A DNA stretch of 64,000 nucleotides from the NCBI RefSeq assembly GCF_013868155.1, contig NZ_JACEOG010000001.1:372001-436000 (forward strand), written 5' to 3'. The position numbers were made by a program, and so were the translations under genes. Below, one piece after another: positions 32,901 to 41,339 of this stretch; the first letter of the stretch is position 1, and each line of letters begins with the position of its first letter. Source of the DNA: Aeromicrobium phoceense. Lineage in GTDB: Bacteria; Actinomycetota; Actinomycetes; Propionibacteriales; Nocardioidaceae. The notes beneath the pieces were generated by a model that was not told the origin of the DNA, made no database searches, and saw nothing but the letters and a program-made list of their open reading frames with translations.

Positions 32901-33787
32901 ATCAGCACGTGCACCTCGCCGTCGCGGGGGGCGTAGCGGCTGGGGCCGTCGGCCGCCTCTGGCAGCCAGCGCCTGGCCGGGCCGCCCTCCATGATCGAGG
33001 CGTTGTCCTTGTAGGCCACGACGGTGCCGTGGCCCGCGATCGCCTCGGTGTGGCGGATCATCGCGAACAGCGACCGGTCCTGCGGCTCGCCGTCGACCAC
33101 GAAGTCGGCGTTGAAGATCTTGTGGCGACAGTGCTCGGAGTTCGCCTGGGCGAACATCATCAGCTCGACGTCGGTGGGGTTGCGGTCCAGGTCCGTAAAG
33201 GCGTCGACGAGGTAGTCGATCTCGTCCGGCGACAGCGCCAGGCCGAACTCGGTGTCGGCCGCGACGAGCGCCTCGCGGCCACCGCCGAGGACGTCGATCC
33301 GCTGCATCGGCTCGGCCTCGCGCTCGTCGAAGAGGTCGGCGGCCGCATCACGGGAGTAGAGCGCCGTCTCGGTCATGCGGTCGTGCAGCACGTCGGCGCA
33401 GGCGGCCAGCTGCTCGGGGGTGGGCTCGGCGCCGACGAGGGTGTACTCGGTGACCCGCTCGACCCGCCGCACGTCGAGCCCGCAGTTGTGGACGATGTCG
33501 GTGGCCTTGCTCGACCACGGCGAGATGGTGCCGAGCCGGGGCCCGACCACGACGAGCGCTCCGTCGGGTCCGCCCTGGGCCGGGTCGCCGTAGTCGAGGA
33601 TCCGGGTCACCGTGTCGGTCGTGGCGGCATCGAGGGGTCGCTCGCTGGCGACCCAGTGCACGTGCCGCGCACGGACGTCGGTCAGCCCGGGGGCCACCTC
33701 CTGGAGGCGGGCCAGCAGGGCTCGGGAGCGGAAGGCCGAGAGGGCGTTGCCGCCCTCGACCACGGTGAGTTCGACGTCGCGCGACAC
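29933..33787 (-). CDS. purL: Phosphoribosylformylglycinamidine synthase, single-chain large type
   Basis: Fourth step of purine synthesis: converts FGAR to FGAM with ATP and glutamine. The 1284 residues contain an N-terminal PurS-like domain, two AIR-synthase-like halves ([46 protein letters not shown]) and a C-terminal class I glutaminase ([16 protein letters not shown], nucleophile Cys at about 1131 in GICNGCQ, His and Glu in MPHAER). This is the proteobacterial/eukaryotic architecture. GTG 33787 follows TAGGCT by 7 nt. The other pur genes are at 56-63 kb, with no purS or purQ among them. Confidence 0.96.
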   Translation of the reverse strand: MSRDVELTVVEGGNALSAFRSRALLARLQEVAPGLTDVRARHVHWVASERPLDAATTDTVTRILDYGDPAQGGPDGALVVVGPRLGTISPWSSKATDIVHNCGLDVRRVERVTEYTLVGAEPTPEQLAACADVLHDRMTETALYSRDAAADLFDEREAEPMQRIDVLGGGREALVAADTEFGLALSPDEIDYLVDAFTDLDRNPTDVELMMFAQANSEHCRHKIFNADFVVDGEPQDRSLFAMIRHTEAIAGHGTVVAYKDNASIMEGGPARRWLPEAADGPSRYAPRDGEVHVLMKVETHNHPTAISPFPGAATGAGGEIRDEGATGRGSQPKAGLTGFVVSNLHLPGTDEPWETEQYGRPAHIASPLDIMTEGPIGAAAFNNEFGRPGLGGFFRVYEQTVDGVRRGYHKPIMSAGGLGSISAEMTEKIAFPAGSLLVQLGGPGMRIGMGGSAASSQAAGANAAELDFDSVQRGNPEIERRAQEVINHCWSLGEENPILSIHDVGAGGLSNAFPELVDDAGVGATFELGAVPLEESGLAPKEAWCNESQERYVLAIAPESLERFAALADRERCPFAVVGVARDDAQLVLEPVDPADETPIDMPLEVLLGKPPKMTRDATRVARSTSELDLADVDVVEVAHDVLRHPSVASKRFLVTIGDRTVGGLTHRDQMVGPWQVPVADVAVTLSDHVGFAGQAMASGERTPLAAVDGPASGRMAVGEAITNLLAAPIHLPGVKLSCNWMAACGEDGEDAALYDTVHAVAMELCPALGISVPVGKDSLSMRTRWTEEDGTEKQVTAPVSLVVTAFASLPDVRGTATPELPAGAALLLADLGAGRNRLGGSMLAQVRGEFGGTVPDLDDPARLVALVDGVNALRDAGLLLGYHDRSDGGLWAAVCEMAFAGGVGVDLDVDDLAALFTEELGAVLAVPAEQADDALALLRQHGLADLVHRVGTSAPDRHVRVPALGLDEPLEGLAQTWDEVSWRISRLRDNPACADAEHAAIGAAVPTLTVEPTFDPTDDVAAPYLVGRARPKVAILREQGVNSHVETAFGFDRAGFDTYDVHMTDLQSGRFDLADVVGLAACGGFSYGDTLGAGEGWARSVLFNPALTDAFAGFFSRPDTFGIGICNGCQMFASLADIIPGAEAWPRFTRNASEQYEARLSLVEVLDSPSVFFSGMAGSKVPIAVAHGEGFANFSVRGDAATVQRAARFVDVSGQVATDYPANPNGSPDGLTAVTTTDGRFTAMMPHAERVQRNAQLSWTSADPSVESPWLRMFRNARVWVG

Positions 33788-33928
33788 GCGCCCCAGCCTA
33801 ACGACCCGTCCGGCCCGGTCTTCCGGGCGGATCGGCCCTGAGACCGCACCCGGGACAGCACGGCGCCGCGGTGGGCACCTCCGCGGTCGTCGAGTGGCGC
33901 ATTCCGGGGTCGCGAGTGTGGCGGCGGG

Positions 33929-34552
33929 TCAGCGGGCGGCGAGGGCGATCGCCAGCAGCAGGCAGCTGACGAACGAGATCGGCACGAGCCACAGCACGCC
34001 GAGGAACAGGGTGACGGTGGTGCCGACCGTCGGCGGGAAGAACCAGCGCGCCCGCGGCAGGTCGGCGGCGTCCTGGAGCACGCCGGGGCCGAGACCGAAG
34101 CCGCGCCAGAGGCCCTTGAGGCGCGAGAACACGCGGACGCCGCCCGTGGCTCCGGCCAGCTGACCCAGCACGAGGCGGGCCTCGCCCACGTCATCGCTCA
34201 TCGCGACCGCGATGCCCAGCTCGGTGGCGAGCTGCTGCTCGTCCTCCACCGCGGCGAGGATCCGCTGCCGGCGCCAGGCGAACGCGCCGGACAGCAGTGC
34301 ACCTATGCCCGCGATCAGCCCGGCGAGCACGCTCAGCCAGACGTCGTCCGCCAGCACGCTGACGATCGCCAGTCCGGCGAGGAACGGCCACGACACGACC
34401 ATCACGCCCAGCGAAGGCCAGCGCAGCAGCCGCACCGCGAGGCGCAGCGCCTGGGCCGCGCGCGCGGCGGCGAGCTCGGTCTGACCGTCCACCCGCGTCG
34501 TGAACCCGCCGACCGCGGCGTTGACGCGCCGCCCCGTCTTCCCGATGCCCAT
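33929..34552 (-). CDS. Hypothetical membrane protein
   Basis: A 207-residue protein of unknown family. Two helices at about 46-66 and 70-92 are followed by a cytoplasmic stretch of about 75 residues (WRRQRILAAVEDEQQLATELG), then a helix pair at about 172-206. ATG 34552 lies 6 nt after TAGGCT on the minus strand, so it is probably leaderless. It is separated from purL by 141 nt, in which nothing was recognised. Confidence 0.8.
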   Translation of the reverse strand: MGIGKTGRRVNAAVGGFTTRVDGQTELAAARAAQALRLAVRLLRWPSLGVMVVSWPFLAGLAIVSVLADDVWLSVLAGLIAGIGALLSGAFAWRRQRILAAVEDEQQLATELGIAVAMSDDVGEARLVLGQLAGATGGVRVFSRLKGLWRGFGLGPGVLQDAADLPRARWFFPPTVGTTVTLFLGVLWLVPISFVSCLLLAIALAAR

Positions 34553-34643
34553 GTCACCAGCCTAGGAGGGGAGTCGATGACCCACCCGAGAACAACCGAT
34601 GGGCCATTCCGGCGGGCCTCACGAACACGCGTTGTATCTTGTG

Positions 34644-34672
34644 TTGTAACTCACAGTTTCGCGTGCTAGGTT
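34644..34672 (+). promoter_or_regulatory. Promoter of the secreted DUF6801 gene
   Basis: TTGTAA (34644-34649), a 17-bp spacer and TAGGTT (34667-34672) form a housekeeping-type promoter, in a locally AT-richer stretch. The start point would be near 34679, leaving a 60-nt leader with an AGAGAGG ribosome site. Confidence 0.6.
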
Positions 34673-34740
34673 CCCCGCACGCCCGTTCTTGCGCGCCGAG
34701 ATCCCACCCCGGCGAGCACCGTCCCAGAGAGGTGTCCCTC

Positions 34741-35637
34741 GTGACCCGTTCTTCCCTCATGGCGCGCCGTGTCGCGCTCCCCGTCACCGCCGCACTCGTC
34801 GGCGGTACCTTCGCCGCGATCGGCTTCTCCGCCCCCGCCCAGGCCGCCGGAAGCCAGCCCGTCGACAAGTCGTTCACCTACCAGTGCCAGGTCTTCGCCG
34901 GCCCGCTCGACCTCGGCCTGCGGGAGGTCGGCGTCAGGACCGTGACCCGGATCCCCGCCACCGTGTTCCGCGGTGAGCGCATCGCTCCGACGCCCGTCGC
35001 GATCACGCTGGCCATGCCCGACGTGCTGCGTGACGGCACGCGCCTGCTGGGCACCGAGGCCTCGGGCCAGTCGACGAACGCGGCCGTGACCCTGAGCTCC
35101 GCCGGCCGCTCGATGAACGTCCGCATCCCCTCGCTTTCTGCTGCGCGGGCTCCCATCCCCGCCGACTCCGCCTGGACGATCGCGGCGAAGGGCACCGTCC
35201 CGGCCATCACCGCGCCGGCCTACACCGCGGGCGCGGCCACGCTGAGCATGCCCGCGAAGTTCTACGTCACCGCGACCATCTACGGTTCCGGCGGCAACGT
35301 CCCCGCAACGATGGACTGCTCGACGACGCAGGCCCGGACGCTCGCCTCGATCCGGCAGGTGAACGCCGCGCCCAAGGCGCCGCGCACGGTCAAGGTCGTC
35401 ACGAAGAAGAACAAGGCCAAGAAGTTCGTCATCCGTGCGACGGACGCCGACCGCAACCGTCTGACCTACAAGGCCGGCAAGGTCTCCAAGAAGGCCGGCA
35501 AGGTCTCGGTCCGGGGCTCCAAGCTCACCTTCAAGCCGCGGAAGAACTTCAAGGGCAAGGCCGCCTTCTACGTCAGCATCCGCGACGGCAAGGGCGGATC
35601 GGCCAAGACGAAGGTCGTCGTCACCGTCAAGAAGTGA
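34741..35637 (+). CDS. Secreted DUF6801 protein with Lys-rich Ig-like C-terminus
   Basis: A 298-residue exported protein. A signal peptide with a basic start (RSSLMARRVALPVTAALVGG) ends near APAQA-AGS (about residue 37). A DUF6801-like beta domain (about 42-205) follows, with two Cys (YQCQVF and MDCSTTQ) that could form a disulfide. The last 85 residues form an Ig/cadherin-like domain very rich in Lys (KVVTKKNKAKKFVIRATD), which suggests contact with anionic wall polymers. GTG 34741 has its own promoter, and a hairpin terminator follows. Function unknown. Confidence 0.83.
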   Translation: MTRSSLMARRVALPVTAALVGGTFAAIGFSAPAQAAGSQPVDKSFTYQCQVFAGPLDLGLREVGVRTVTRIPATVFRGERIAPTPVAITLAMPDVLRDGTRLLGTEASGQSTNAAVTLSSAGRSMNVRIPSLSAARAPIPADSAWTIAAKGTVPAITAPAYTAGAATLSMPAKFYVTATIYGSGGNVPATMDCSTTQARTLASIRQVNAAPKAPRTVKVVTKKNKAKKFVIRATDADRNRLTYKAGKVSKKAGKVSVRGSKLTFKPRKNFKGKAAFYVSIRDGKGGSAKTKVVVTVKK

Positions 35638-35657
35638 CCGCACCACAGGTGTGAAGG

Positions 35658-35687
35658 AGGGGCGAGGGCCGCGAGGCTCTCGCCCCT
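35658..35687 (+). terminator. Hairpin terminator after the DUF6801 gene
   Basis: AGGGGCGAG (35658-35666) pairs with CTCGCCCCT (35679-35687) over 9 bp with a 12-nt loop. It lies between the convergent DUF6801 and Fpg/Nei genes and may serve both. Confidence 0.75.
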
Positions 35688-35703
35688 TCGTCTGCCCGCA
35701 GGG

Positions 35704-36561
35704 CTACTTCAGGAACTTCGACGTGGTGCGGTCCTTGAGCAGCGTGCCGCCGGTCTGGCAGGTCGGGCAGTACTGCAGCGAGGAGTCGGCGAACACCACC
35801 TCGGCCACGGTGTCGCCGCAGACGTCGCACCTCTGGCCCGCGCGGCCGTGCACGCGCATGCGCTCGCGCTTGGCGTCCTTGAGGTCGGCAGCGGGCTTGC
35901 CGTCGGCCGCGGCGACCGCCTCGGTGAGCACCGAGGTCACGGCGGTCTCCAGCCGCACCACCTCGTCCTCGTCCAGCTTCTCCGCGATCGCGAACGGCGA
36001 CAGCCTCGCGGCGTGCAGGATCTCGTCGCTGTAGGCGTTGCCGATGCCCGCCACGACGGTCTGGTCGCGCAGCAGCCGCTTGACCTGCATCCGGCGCTGC
36101 AGCAGCGGCCGCAGGTCGAAGCCGGGCGCCAACGGGTCGGGGCCGAGCCGCTCGATCCCCCCGACCTCCTGCGGATCGCGCACGGCGTAGACCGCCAGGC
36201 CCTTGCGGGTGCCCGCCTCGGTGAGGTCGAACCCCTCGTGCGGGCCGTCCCCGCGGTCCACGCGGAAGCGCAGGGCGAGCGGGCCGCCCATCTTGACCCG
36301 GCTGTCCCCGAAGTGGTCCGACCACCGCAGCCAGCCGGCCTTGGCCAGGTGGATCACCAGGTGCAGCCCGTCCACGTCGATGTCGATGAACTTGCCGTGC
36401 CGACGGACACCGGAGACGGTCAGGCCCGCGAACGCCGAGACAGGCGGGTCGTAGGTCTTGAGCACGGCGAACGACGCGGGCTCGATCTCGGCCACCACGG
36501 CACCGTCGAGCTTGTCGCCCAGCCAGTGGACGAGCGCCTCGACCTCGGGCATCTCGGGCAT
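35704..36561 (-). CDS. Fpg/Nei family DNA glycosylase
   Basis: Bifunctional DNA glycosylase/AP lyase of base-excision repair, 285 residues. It begins MPEMPEVEAL, so the catalytic N-terminal Pro (after Met removal) and Glu are present. A helix-two-turn-helix region includes IGNAYSDEILHAA, and a C-terminal zinc finger has CDVC and CPTC. Which damaged base it prefers (8-oxoG or oxidised pyrimidine) cannot be read from the sequence. ATG 36561 follows TAGGCT by 6 nt. Confidence 0.93.
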   Translation of the reverse strand: MPEMPEVEALVHWLGDKLDGAVVAEIEPASFAVLKTYDPPVSAFAGLTVSGVRRHGKFIDIDVDGLHLVIHLAKAGWLRWSDHFGDSRVKMGGPLALRFRVDRGDGPHEGFDLTEAGTRKGLAVYAVRDPQEVGGIERLGPDPLAPGFDLRPLLQRRMQVKRLLRDQTVVAGIGNAYSDEILHAARLSPFAIAEKLDEDEVVRLETAVTSVLTEAVAAADGKPAADLKDAKRERMRVHGRAGQRCDVCGDTVAEVVFADSSLQYCPTCQTGGTLLKDRTTSKFLK

Positions 36562-36579
36562 GGGGTCAGCCTACGAGGC

Positions 36580-37794
36580 TCAACCGGCGAACGTCAGCCA
36601 CAACAGCACGACGTTCAGCGCCACGATCGCGGCGGCGGCCAGCGACGCGAGCGCCGTGGTGAGGCGCCGGTTGACGTACTCGCCCATCACGGCGCGCGAC
36701 GCGGTCAGCCACACCAGCGGGACCACAGCGAACGGGATGCCCATCGACAGCACGACCTGCGAGACCACCAGGGCGCGCGTCGGATCGATGCCCAGCAGCA
36801 GCACGACCAGCGCGGGCACCAGCGTGATCAGGCGACGGGTCACCGGCTTGAGCGACCACGGCGTCAGCGCGCGCATCACCTCCGCGCCCGCCGCGCTGCC
36901 CACGGAGGTGGAGGAGATGCCCGAGCCGAGCAGCGCCACCGCGAACAGCAGGGCCACGCCCACGCCGATCTCACTGCTGATCAGATCGTGGGCGCCGGCG
37001 ATCGTGTCGGTGCCGGGCATGCCCTGGAGGTTCGCGGCGGCCATCAGCAGCAGGCCGAGGTTCAGCATGCCGGCCAGGATGAGCGCCAGCACGACATCGA
37101 TCCGGGTGGCGGCCAGCAGATCGCGGACGGACGAGTGCTCACCGCGCGCACCCAGCCGGTCGGCGGTGAGGCTCGAGTGCAGGTAGACCGCGTGCGGCAT
37201 CACCGTGGCGCCGACGATGCCCGAGGCCAGCAGGACGCTCTCCGCGCCGTCGAAGCGCGGCACCAGCCCCTGCGCGACCTCGCCGGCCGGCGGCGGGCCG
37301 ACGACGAGCCCGGCGAGGAAGCCCACGGCGATCAGCAGCAGGAACCCGAGGATGATCCGCTCCAGCACGCCTTGGCCCCAGCGGTCGCCGACGGCGAGCA
37401 CGATCATCGCCACCGCGGCCGTCAGCAGGGCACCCAGCGGCAGCGGCACGCCGAAGAGCAGGTGGAACGCGATCGCGCCGCCGATGACCTCGGCCAGGTC
37501 GGTCGCGATGGCGATCCCCTCGGCCTGGAGCCAGTAGAGGAAGCGGGCGCGCACCGAGACGCGGCCGCCGACCTGCGCCGCCAGCGACCGACGCGTGACC
37601 AGCCCGAGCTTGGCCGAGAGGTACTGGATCAGCACCGCCATGAGGTTGGCCAGCACGATGACCCAGACCAGGGTGTACCCGAACCGCGCCCCCGCGGTCA
37701 GGTTGGTCGCGACGTTGCCCGGGTCCACGTACGCGACGGCAGCGATGAACGCCGGCCCCAGCAGCGTGAGCCGGCGTCGCAGGACCTGCGTCAC
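36580..37794 (-). CDS. mntH: Nramp-type Mn(II)/Fe(II) transporter MntH
   Basis: Proton-coupled divalent metal importer, 404 residues with about 11 membrane helices. The metal-site signature DPGN is present in helix 1 (VAYVDPGNVATN), and helix 6 has the A/MPH motif (GATVMPHAVYLHS). GTG 37794 overlaps the stop of the GNAT gene by 1 base, so the two form an operon. No MntR or DtxR box was recognised. Confidence 0.94.
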   Translation of the reverse strand: MTQVLRRRLTLLGPAFIAAVAYVDPGNVATNLTAGARFGYTLVWVIVLANLMAVLIQYLSAKLGLVTRRSLAAQVGGRVSVRARFLYWLQAEGIAIATDLAEVIGGAIAFHLLFGVPLPLGALLTAAVAMIVLAVGDRWGQGVLERIILGFLLLIAVGFLAGLVVGPPPAGEVAQGLVPRFDGAESVLLASGIVGATVMPHAVYLHSSLTADRLGARGEHSSVRDLLAATRIDVVLALILAGMLNLGLLLMAAANLQGMPGTDTIAGAHDLISSEIGVGVALLFAVALLGSGISSTSVGSAAGAEVMRALTPWSLKPVTRRLITLVPALVVLLLGIDPTRALVVSQVVLSMGIPFAVVPLVWLTASRAVMGEYVNRRLTTALASLAAAAIVALNVVLLWLTFAG

Positions 37795-38072
37795 TAGGCC
37801 AGCAGGTCCTGGTACTGCGGGCGCTTCTCGACGAAGCGCTTGATGTAGCTGCAGTGGACCTTGGCCTTCTTGCCGCGGGCGCGCACGTCGTCGAGCGCGA
37901 AGGTGACGAGCTGGCTCGCCAGGCCCTGACCCTCGAACCGCTCGTCGATCACGGTGTGCGGGAAGACGACGACGTCGCCCTCCTCACGCGCCTCGGTGAA
38001 GCCGGCGCGCTCACCGTCGACCGCGATCTCGTACTGCTGCTCCGCTTCGTTGTGCGTGATGTCGACCGTCAT
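37794..38072 (-). CDS. Small GNAT-fold acetyltransferase (YjdJ type)
   Basis: A 92-residue minimal GNAT-fold protein. FPHTVIDERFEGQGLASQLVTFALDDVR holds the acetyl-CoA-binding block (EGQGLAS), and VHCSYIKRFVEKRPQY contains the Cys and Tyr typical of this group. ATG 38072 gives the standard MTVDITHNEAEQQYE start. It is upstream of mntH and translationally linked to it. Substrate unknown. Confidence 0.88.
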   Translation of the reverse strand: MTVDITHNEAEQQYEIAVDGERAGFTEAREEGDVVVFPHTVIDERFEGQGLASQLVTFALDDVRARGKKAKVHCSYIKRFVEKRPQYQDLLA

Positions 38073-38197
38073 GGACCGACCCTCCCACATCGGCTTTCCC
38101 CTCTGCACGACGAGCGGGGCACCACGAGCGGGCAGGTGGGCTGGGACGGTTGGTCCCTTCGACCCCGGGGCCCGGGTGCACTCGCTACGGTGGCTCC

Positions 38198-39511
38198 ATG
38201 AAGATCAGTGTCATCGGCTGCGGATACCTCGGCGCCGTCCACGCCGCCAGCATGGCGGAGCTCGGCCACGAGGTCGTCGGCGTCGACACCGACCTGGCCA
38301 AGATCGAGAGCCTGGCCGCCGGCCGCGCCCCGTTCTTCGAGCCCAACCTGCCCGAGCTGCTCGAGCGCACGCTGGCGAGCGGACGGCTCTCGTTCACCTC
38401 CGACTTCGCCGACGCGGCCGACGCCCAGGTGCACTTCCTGTGCGTGGGCACCCCGCAGAAGCAGGGCGAGTACGCGGCCGACCTGCGCTACGTCGACGGC
38501 GCCTTCGCGAGCCTGCTCGACGTCGTCGCGCCGGGCGCCCTGATCGCCGGCAAGTCCACCGTGCCCGTTGGCACCGCCGAGCGGCTCGCGGCCCGGCTGG
38601 CCGACGTCCAGCCCGACGCGATGCTCGTGTGGAACCCCGAGTTCCTACGCGAGGGCTTCGCCGTCCAGGACACGCTGCACCCCGACCGCCTCGTCTACGG
38701 CGTGCCCGACGGCGCGGCCGGCGAGCGCGCCACCGCGCTGCTCGACGAGGTCTACGCCACGATCCTGGCCGAGGACACGCCGCGCCTGGTGATGGATCCC
38801 GCGACCGCCCAGCTGGTCAAGGTCGCCGCCAACTCGTTCCTGGCCACGAAGATCTCCTTCATCAACGCGATGGCCGAGCTGTGCGAGCGCACCGACGCCG
38901 ACGTCACGGCCCTTGCCGACGCCATCGGCCTCGACGACCGCATCGGCCGCAAGTTCCTCAACGCCGGCCTGGGCTTCGGCGGCGGCTGCCTGCCGAAGGA
39001 CATCCGCGCGTTCATGGCGCGCGCCGGCGAGCTGGGCGCCGACCAGACGCTGAGCTTCCTGGCGGAGGTCGACGCCATCAACACCCGTCGCCGGGTGCGC
39101 ATGGTCGACCTCGCCCGCGAGGAGTGTGGGGGCTCGCTGCTGGGCCGCAGCGTCACCGTGCTGGGCGCATCGTTCAAGCCCGACTCGGACGACATCCGCG
39201 ACTCCCCCGCGCTGAACGTGGCCGAGCAGCTGCGCCTGCAGGGCGCCACGGTGCGGGTCACCGACCCCGCAGCGCTGGGCAACGCGAAGTCGTCGTACCC
39301 GAACCTGCTCTACGTGGAGGACACCGAGGAGGCCCTCACGGGGGCCGACCTCGTGCTGCTGCTCACCGAATGGCGCGAGTACCGCGACCTCGACCCGGCC
39401 GTGGCCGGCGCGAAGGTGCGCCAGCGACGGATCCTGGACGGCCGCAACGCGCTCGACCCCGAGCAGTGGCGAGCCGCCGGGTGGACCTACCGAGCGCTGG
39501 GGAGGCCCTGA
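38198..39511 (+). CDS. ugd: UDP-glucose/GDP-mannose 6-dehydrogenase family enzyme
   Basis: NAD-dependent oxidation of a nucleotide sugar to the uronic acid, most likely UDP-glucose to UDP-glucuronate. The 437 residues have an N-terminal Rossmann motif (VIGCGYLGAVHA), the catalytic Cys in GFGGGCLPKDIRAF, the conserved NPEFLREG and a C-terminal domain with GASFKPDSDDIRDSPAL. ATG 38198 lies 6 nt after TACGGT. It opens the polysaccharide region. GDP-mannose is possible as a substrate, given manC at 16 kb, but UDP-glucose is the usual one. Confidence 0.9.
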   Translation: MKISVIGCGYLGAVHAASMAELGHEVVGVDTDLAKIESLAAGRAPFFEPNLPELLERTLASGRLSFTSDFADAADAQVHFLCVGTPQKQGEYAADLRYVDGAFASLLDVVAPGALIAGKSTVPVGTAERLAARLADVQPDAMLVWNPEFLREGFAVQDTLHPDRLVYGVPDGAAGERATALLDEVYATILAEDTPRLVMDPATAQLVKVAANSFLATKISFINAMAELCERTDADVTALADAIGLDDRIGRKFLNAGLGFGGGCLPKDIRAFMARAGELGADQTLSFLAEVDAINTRRRVRMVDLAREECGGSLLGRSVTVLGASFKPDSDDIRDSPALNVAEQLRLQGATVRVTDPAALGNAKSSYPNLLYVEDTEEALTGADLVLLLTEWREYRDLDPAVAGAKVRQRRILDGRNALDPEQWRAAGWTYRALGRP

Positions 39512-39520
39512 CCCCTCGGG

Positions 39521-40534
39521 TCAGGACGGCGAGGACTCGACGCGCTCGTAGGTGACCTTCGAGAGGCCGTGGCGCACGAGCGACTCCTCGGCCGAGTCGC
39601 CGAACCGCAGCCGCTTCGTGTGCTCGAGGTTGTCCTCGATGAGCACGCGGTTGGTGCGGATGAGGTCGGCCACGACGCCGAGCATCACGCACAGCATCGC
39701 CATCGTCAGAAGCAGCACGCCGAGCAGCAGCGACTGCAGGTGGCCTCCCTGCTCGCCCTGCGTCCACAGCACGCCGTAGCGCAGGAACGGGATCATCCCG
39801 ACCACGCCGAAGAACAGCGTGAGCCAGCTGAAGATCACGTACGGCTTGTACATGATGAACGACCGGATGATCGCCATGGCGGACTTGGCGATGTGCTCGG
39901 GCGTGGTCTTGAACAGGCGCGACTCGCGGGTCTTGGCGTTCGTGACGACCGGGATGCTGGCGATCTTCAGGTTCTTGTTGCCCGCCTGGATGATCGTCTC
40001 CATGCAGTAGCTGAACCGCGTGATCGTGTTCAGCAGGATCAGGCTCTCGCGCGAGTAGGCGCGGAACCCGCTCGCGGCGTCGGGCAGCTTCGTGCCGGCG
40101 GCCCGGTTCACCACGGCGCTGCCGACCTTCTGCAGCTGCTTCTTGGCCCAGGAGAAGTGCTCGACGAGGTGCACCTGCCGGTCGGCGATGACGATGTCGG
40201 CCTTCCCGGCGACGATCGGCTGGACGAGGTCGGTGATCCGCTCCTGCGGGTACTGGTTGTCGCCGTCGGTGTTCACGACCACGTCGGCACCGAGCTCGAG
40301 CGCCCGGATGACCCCGTCGTGGAACGAGCGGCCAAGACCCTGGTTCCGCACGTGGTGCACGAACTCGGTCACGCCGTGGTCGCGGGCCACCTCGACCGTC
40401 CGGTCGGTGCAGCCGTCGTCGATGACCAGCACGACGATCTCGTCGACGCCGGGAATCTCTCGGGGGATGGACGCCAGCACCAGAGGGAGCGTCTCCTCCT
40501 CATTCAGGCACGGGATCTGAACGACTAGTTTCAC
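39521..40534 (-). CDS. Glycosyltransferase family 2 (polyprenyl-phosphate sugar type)
   Basis: A 337-residue GT2 with the DPM/ArnC-like pattern. VVQIPCLNEEETLPLVL opens the GT-A domain, VIDDGCTDRT binds the nucleotide, and NTDGDNQYP holds the metal-binding DxD. A pair of C-terminal membrane helices (about 230-252 and 265-290) anchors it. It probably transfers a sugar to polyprenyl phosphate at the inner membrane face. GTG 40534 follows TTGAGGAAACC. It converges on ugd 9 nt away. Confidence 0.9.
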   Translation of the reverse strand: MKLVVQIPCLNEEETLPLVLASIPREIPGVDEIVVLVIDDGCTDRTVEVARDHGVTEFVHHVRNQGLGRSFHDGVIRALELGADVVVNTDGDNQYPQERITDLVQPIVAGKADIVIADRQVHLVEHFSWAKKQLQKVGSAVVNRAAGTKLPDAASGFRAYSRESLILLNTITRFSYCMETIIQAGNKNLKIASIPVVTNAKTRESRLFKTTPEHIAKSAMAIIRSFIMYKPYVIFSWLTLFFGVVGMIPFLRYGVLWTQGEQGGHLQSLLLGVLLLTMAMLCVMLGVVADLIRTNRVLIEDNLEHTKRLRFGDSAEESLVRHGLSKVTYERVESSPS

Positions 40535-40586
40535 GGTTTCCTCAAGATCGGGTACGGGCGCTCGCGAGCCATTCTACGGGGCGGAA

Positions 40587-41339
40587 TCAGGCGGGCTTGC
40601 GAGCGGAGACGACCAGGCCGATGCCCCGGTCGGGCCGCAGGCGCTGGAGCAGGCAGAACGGGCGCACGAGCACGGCGACCGCCAGGCCCACGAGCCGGTT
40701 GGGCGGCTGGAACGTGCGGCCGCTGGCGAAGGTCAGGTCCTCCATCGACGCCTCGCGCCGCGCGAGCTTGTGGGCGTCGACACGGTTGCGCACGGCCTCG
40801 AGCGCGTAGCCCAGCGGCCAGCCGTAGACCGTCGTCTCGACGTCCACGAGGCCCGCGCGCTCCAGCTGCGCGCGCAGCTCCTGCGGCTCGTACCGGCGGA
40901 AGTGGCCGGCGTTCGTGTCCATCGGGCCGAACCGGCGCTGGAACGCGGGCACGGACATCACGAGGTGACCACCGGGGCGGATCGACGCCACCCAGTCCTC
41001 GAGGGCCTGGTCGTCGTGCTCGAGGTGCTCGAGCACCTCGAAGGCGCACACCACGTCGAACGTGGAGGCGGCCGGCACGTCGGCGTGCACGCCGTGGATC
41101 ACCGTGCCGCCGGAGGGCTCGATCCGGGAGGCGGCCACGGCATAGGAGCTGTCGTCGGGCTCGACCGCGAGGTACTCGCTGTGCTGGGCCAGCCGCGCCC
41201 CGATGGCGCCCTGGCCGCAGCCGACCTCAAGCACGGTGCGCGGCGCGATCCGCTCGAAGACCCGCTGGACCACGACGTAACGCAGCCAGGCCCGGATCGC
41301 CAGCGGCGGCAGTCCTGCGCTTGTCTTCGACACGCTCAC
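40587..41339 (-). CDS. SAM-dependent methyltransferase (class I)
   Basis: A 250-residue methyltransferase with motif I VLEVGCGQGAIGARL, acidic residue in VEPDDSS, and the post-motif CAFEVLEHLEHDDQAL typical of the Methyltransf_11/23 group. An in-frame GTG at 41339 overlaps the GT4 stop (GTGA) and is preferred over GTG 41333. In this polysaccharide region it may methylate a sugar or lipid carrier; the substrate is unknown. Confidence 0.88.
   Translation of the reverse strand: MSVSKTSAGLPPLAIRAWLRYVVVQRVFERIAPRTVLEVGCGQGAIGARLAQHSEYLAVEPDDSSYAVAASRIEPSGGTVIHGVHADVPAASTFDVVCAFEVLEHLEHDDQALEDWVASIRPGGHLVMSVPAFQRRFGPMDTNAGHFRRYEPQELRAQLERAGLVDVETTVYGWPLGYALEAVRNRVDAHKLARREASMEDLTFASGRTFQPPNRLVGLAVAVLVRPFCLLQRLRPDRGIGLVVSARKPA

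Noticed and set aside
30596-33841. Long open frame opposite purL (1081 codons)
   Set aside because: It is the GC-rich antisense shadow of purL. Its translation is low-complexity (Arg, Gly, Val, His) with no domain, and purL is unambiguous.
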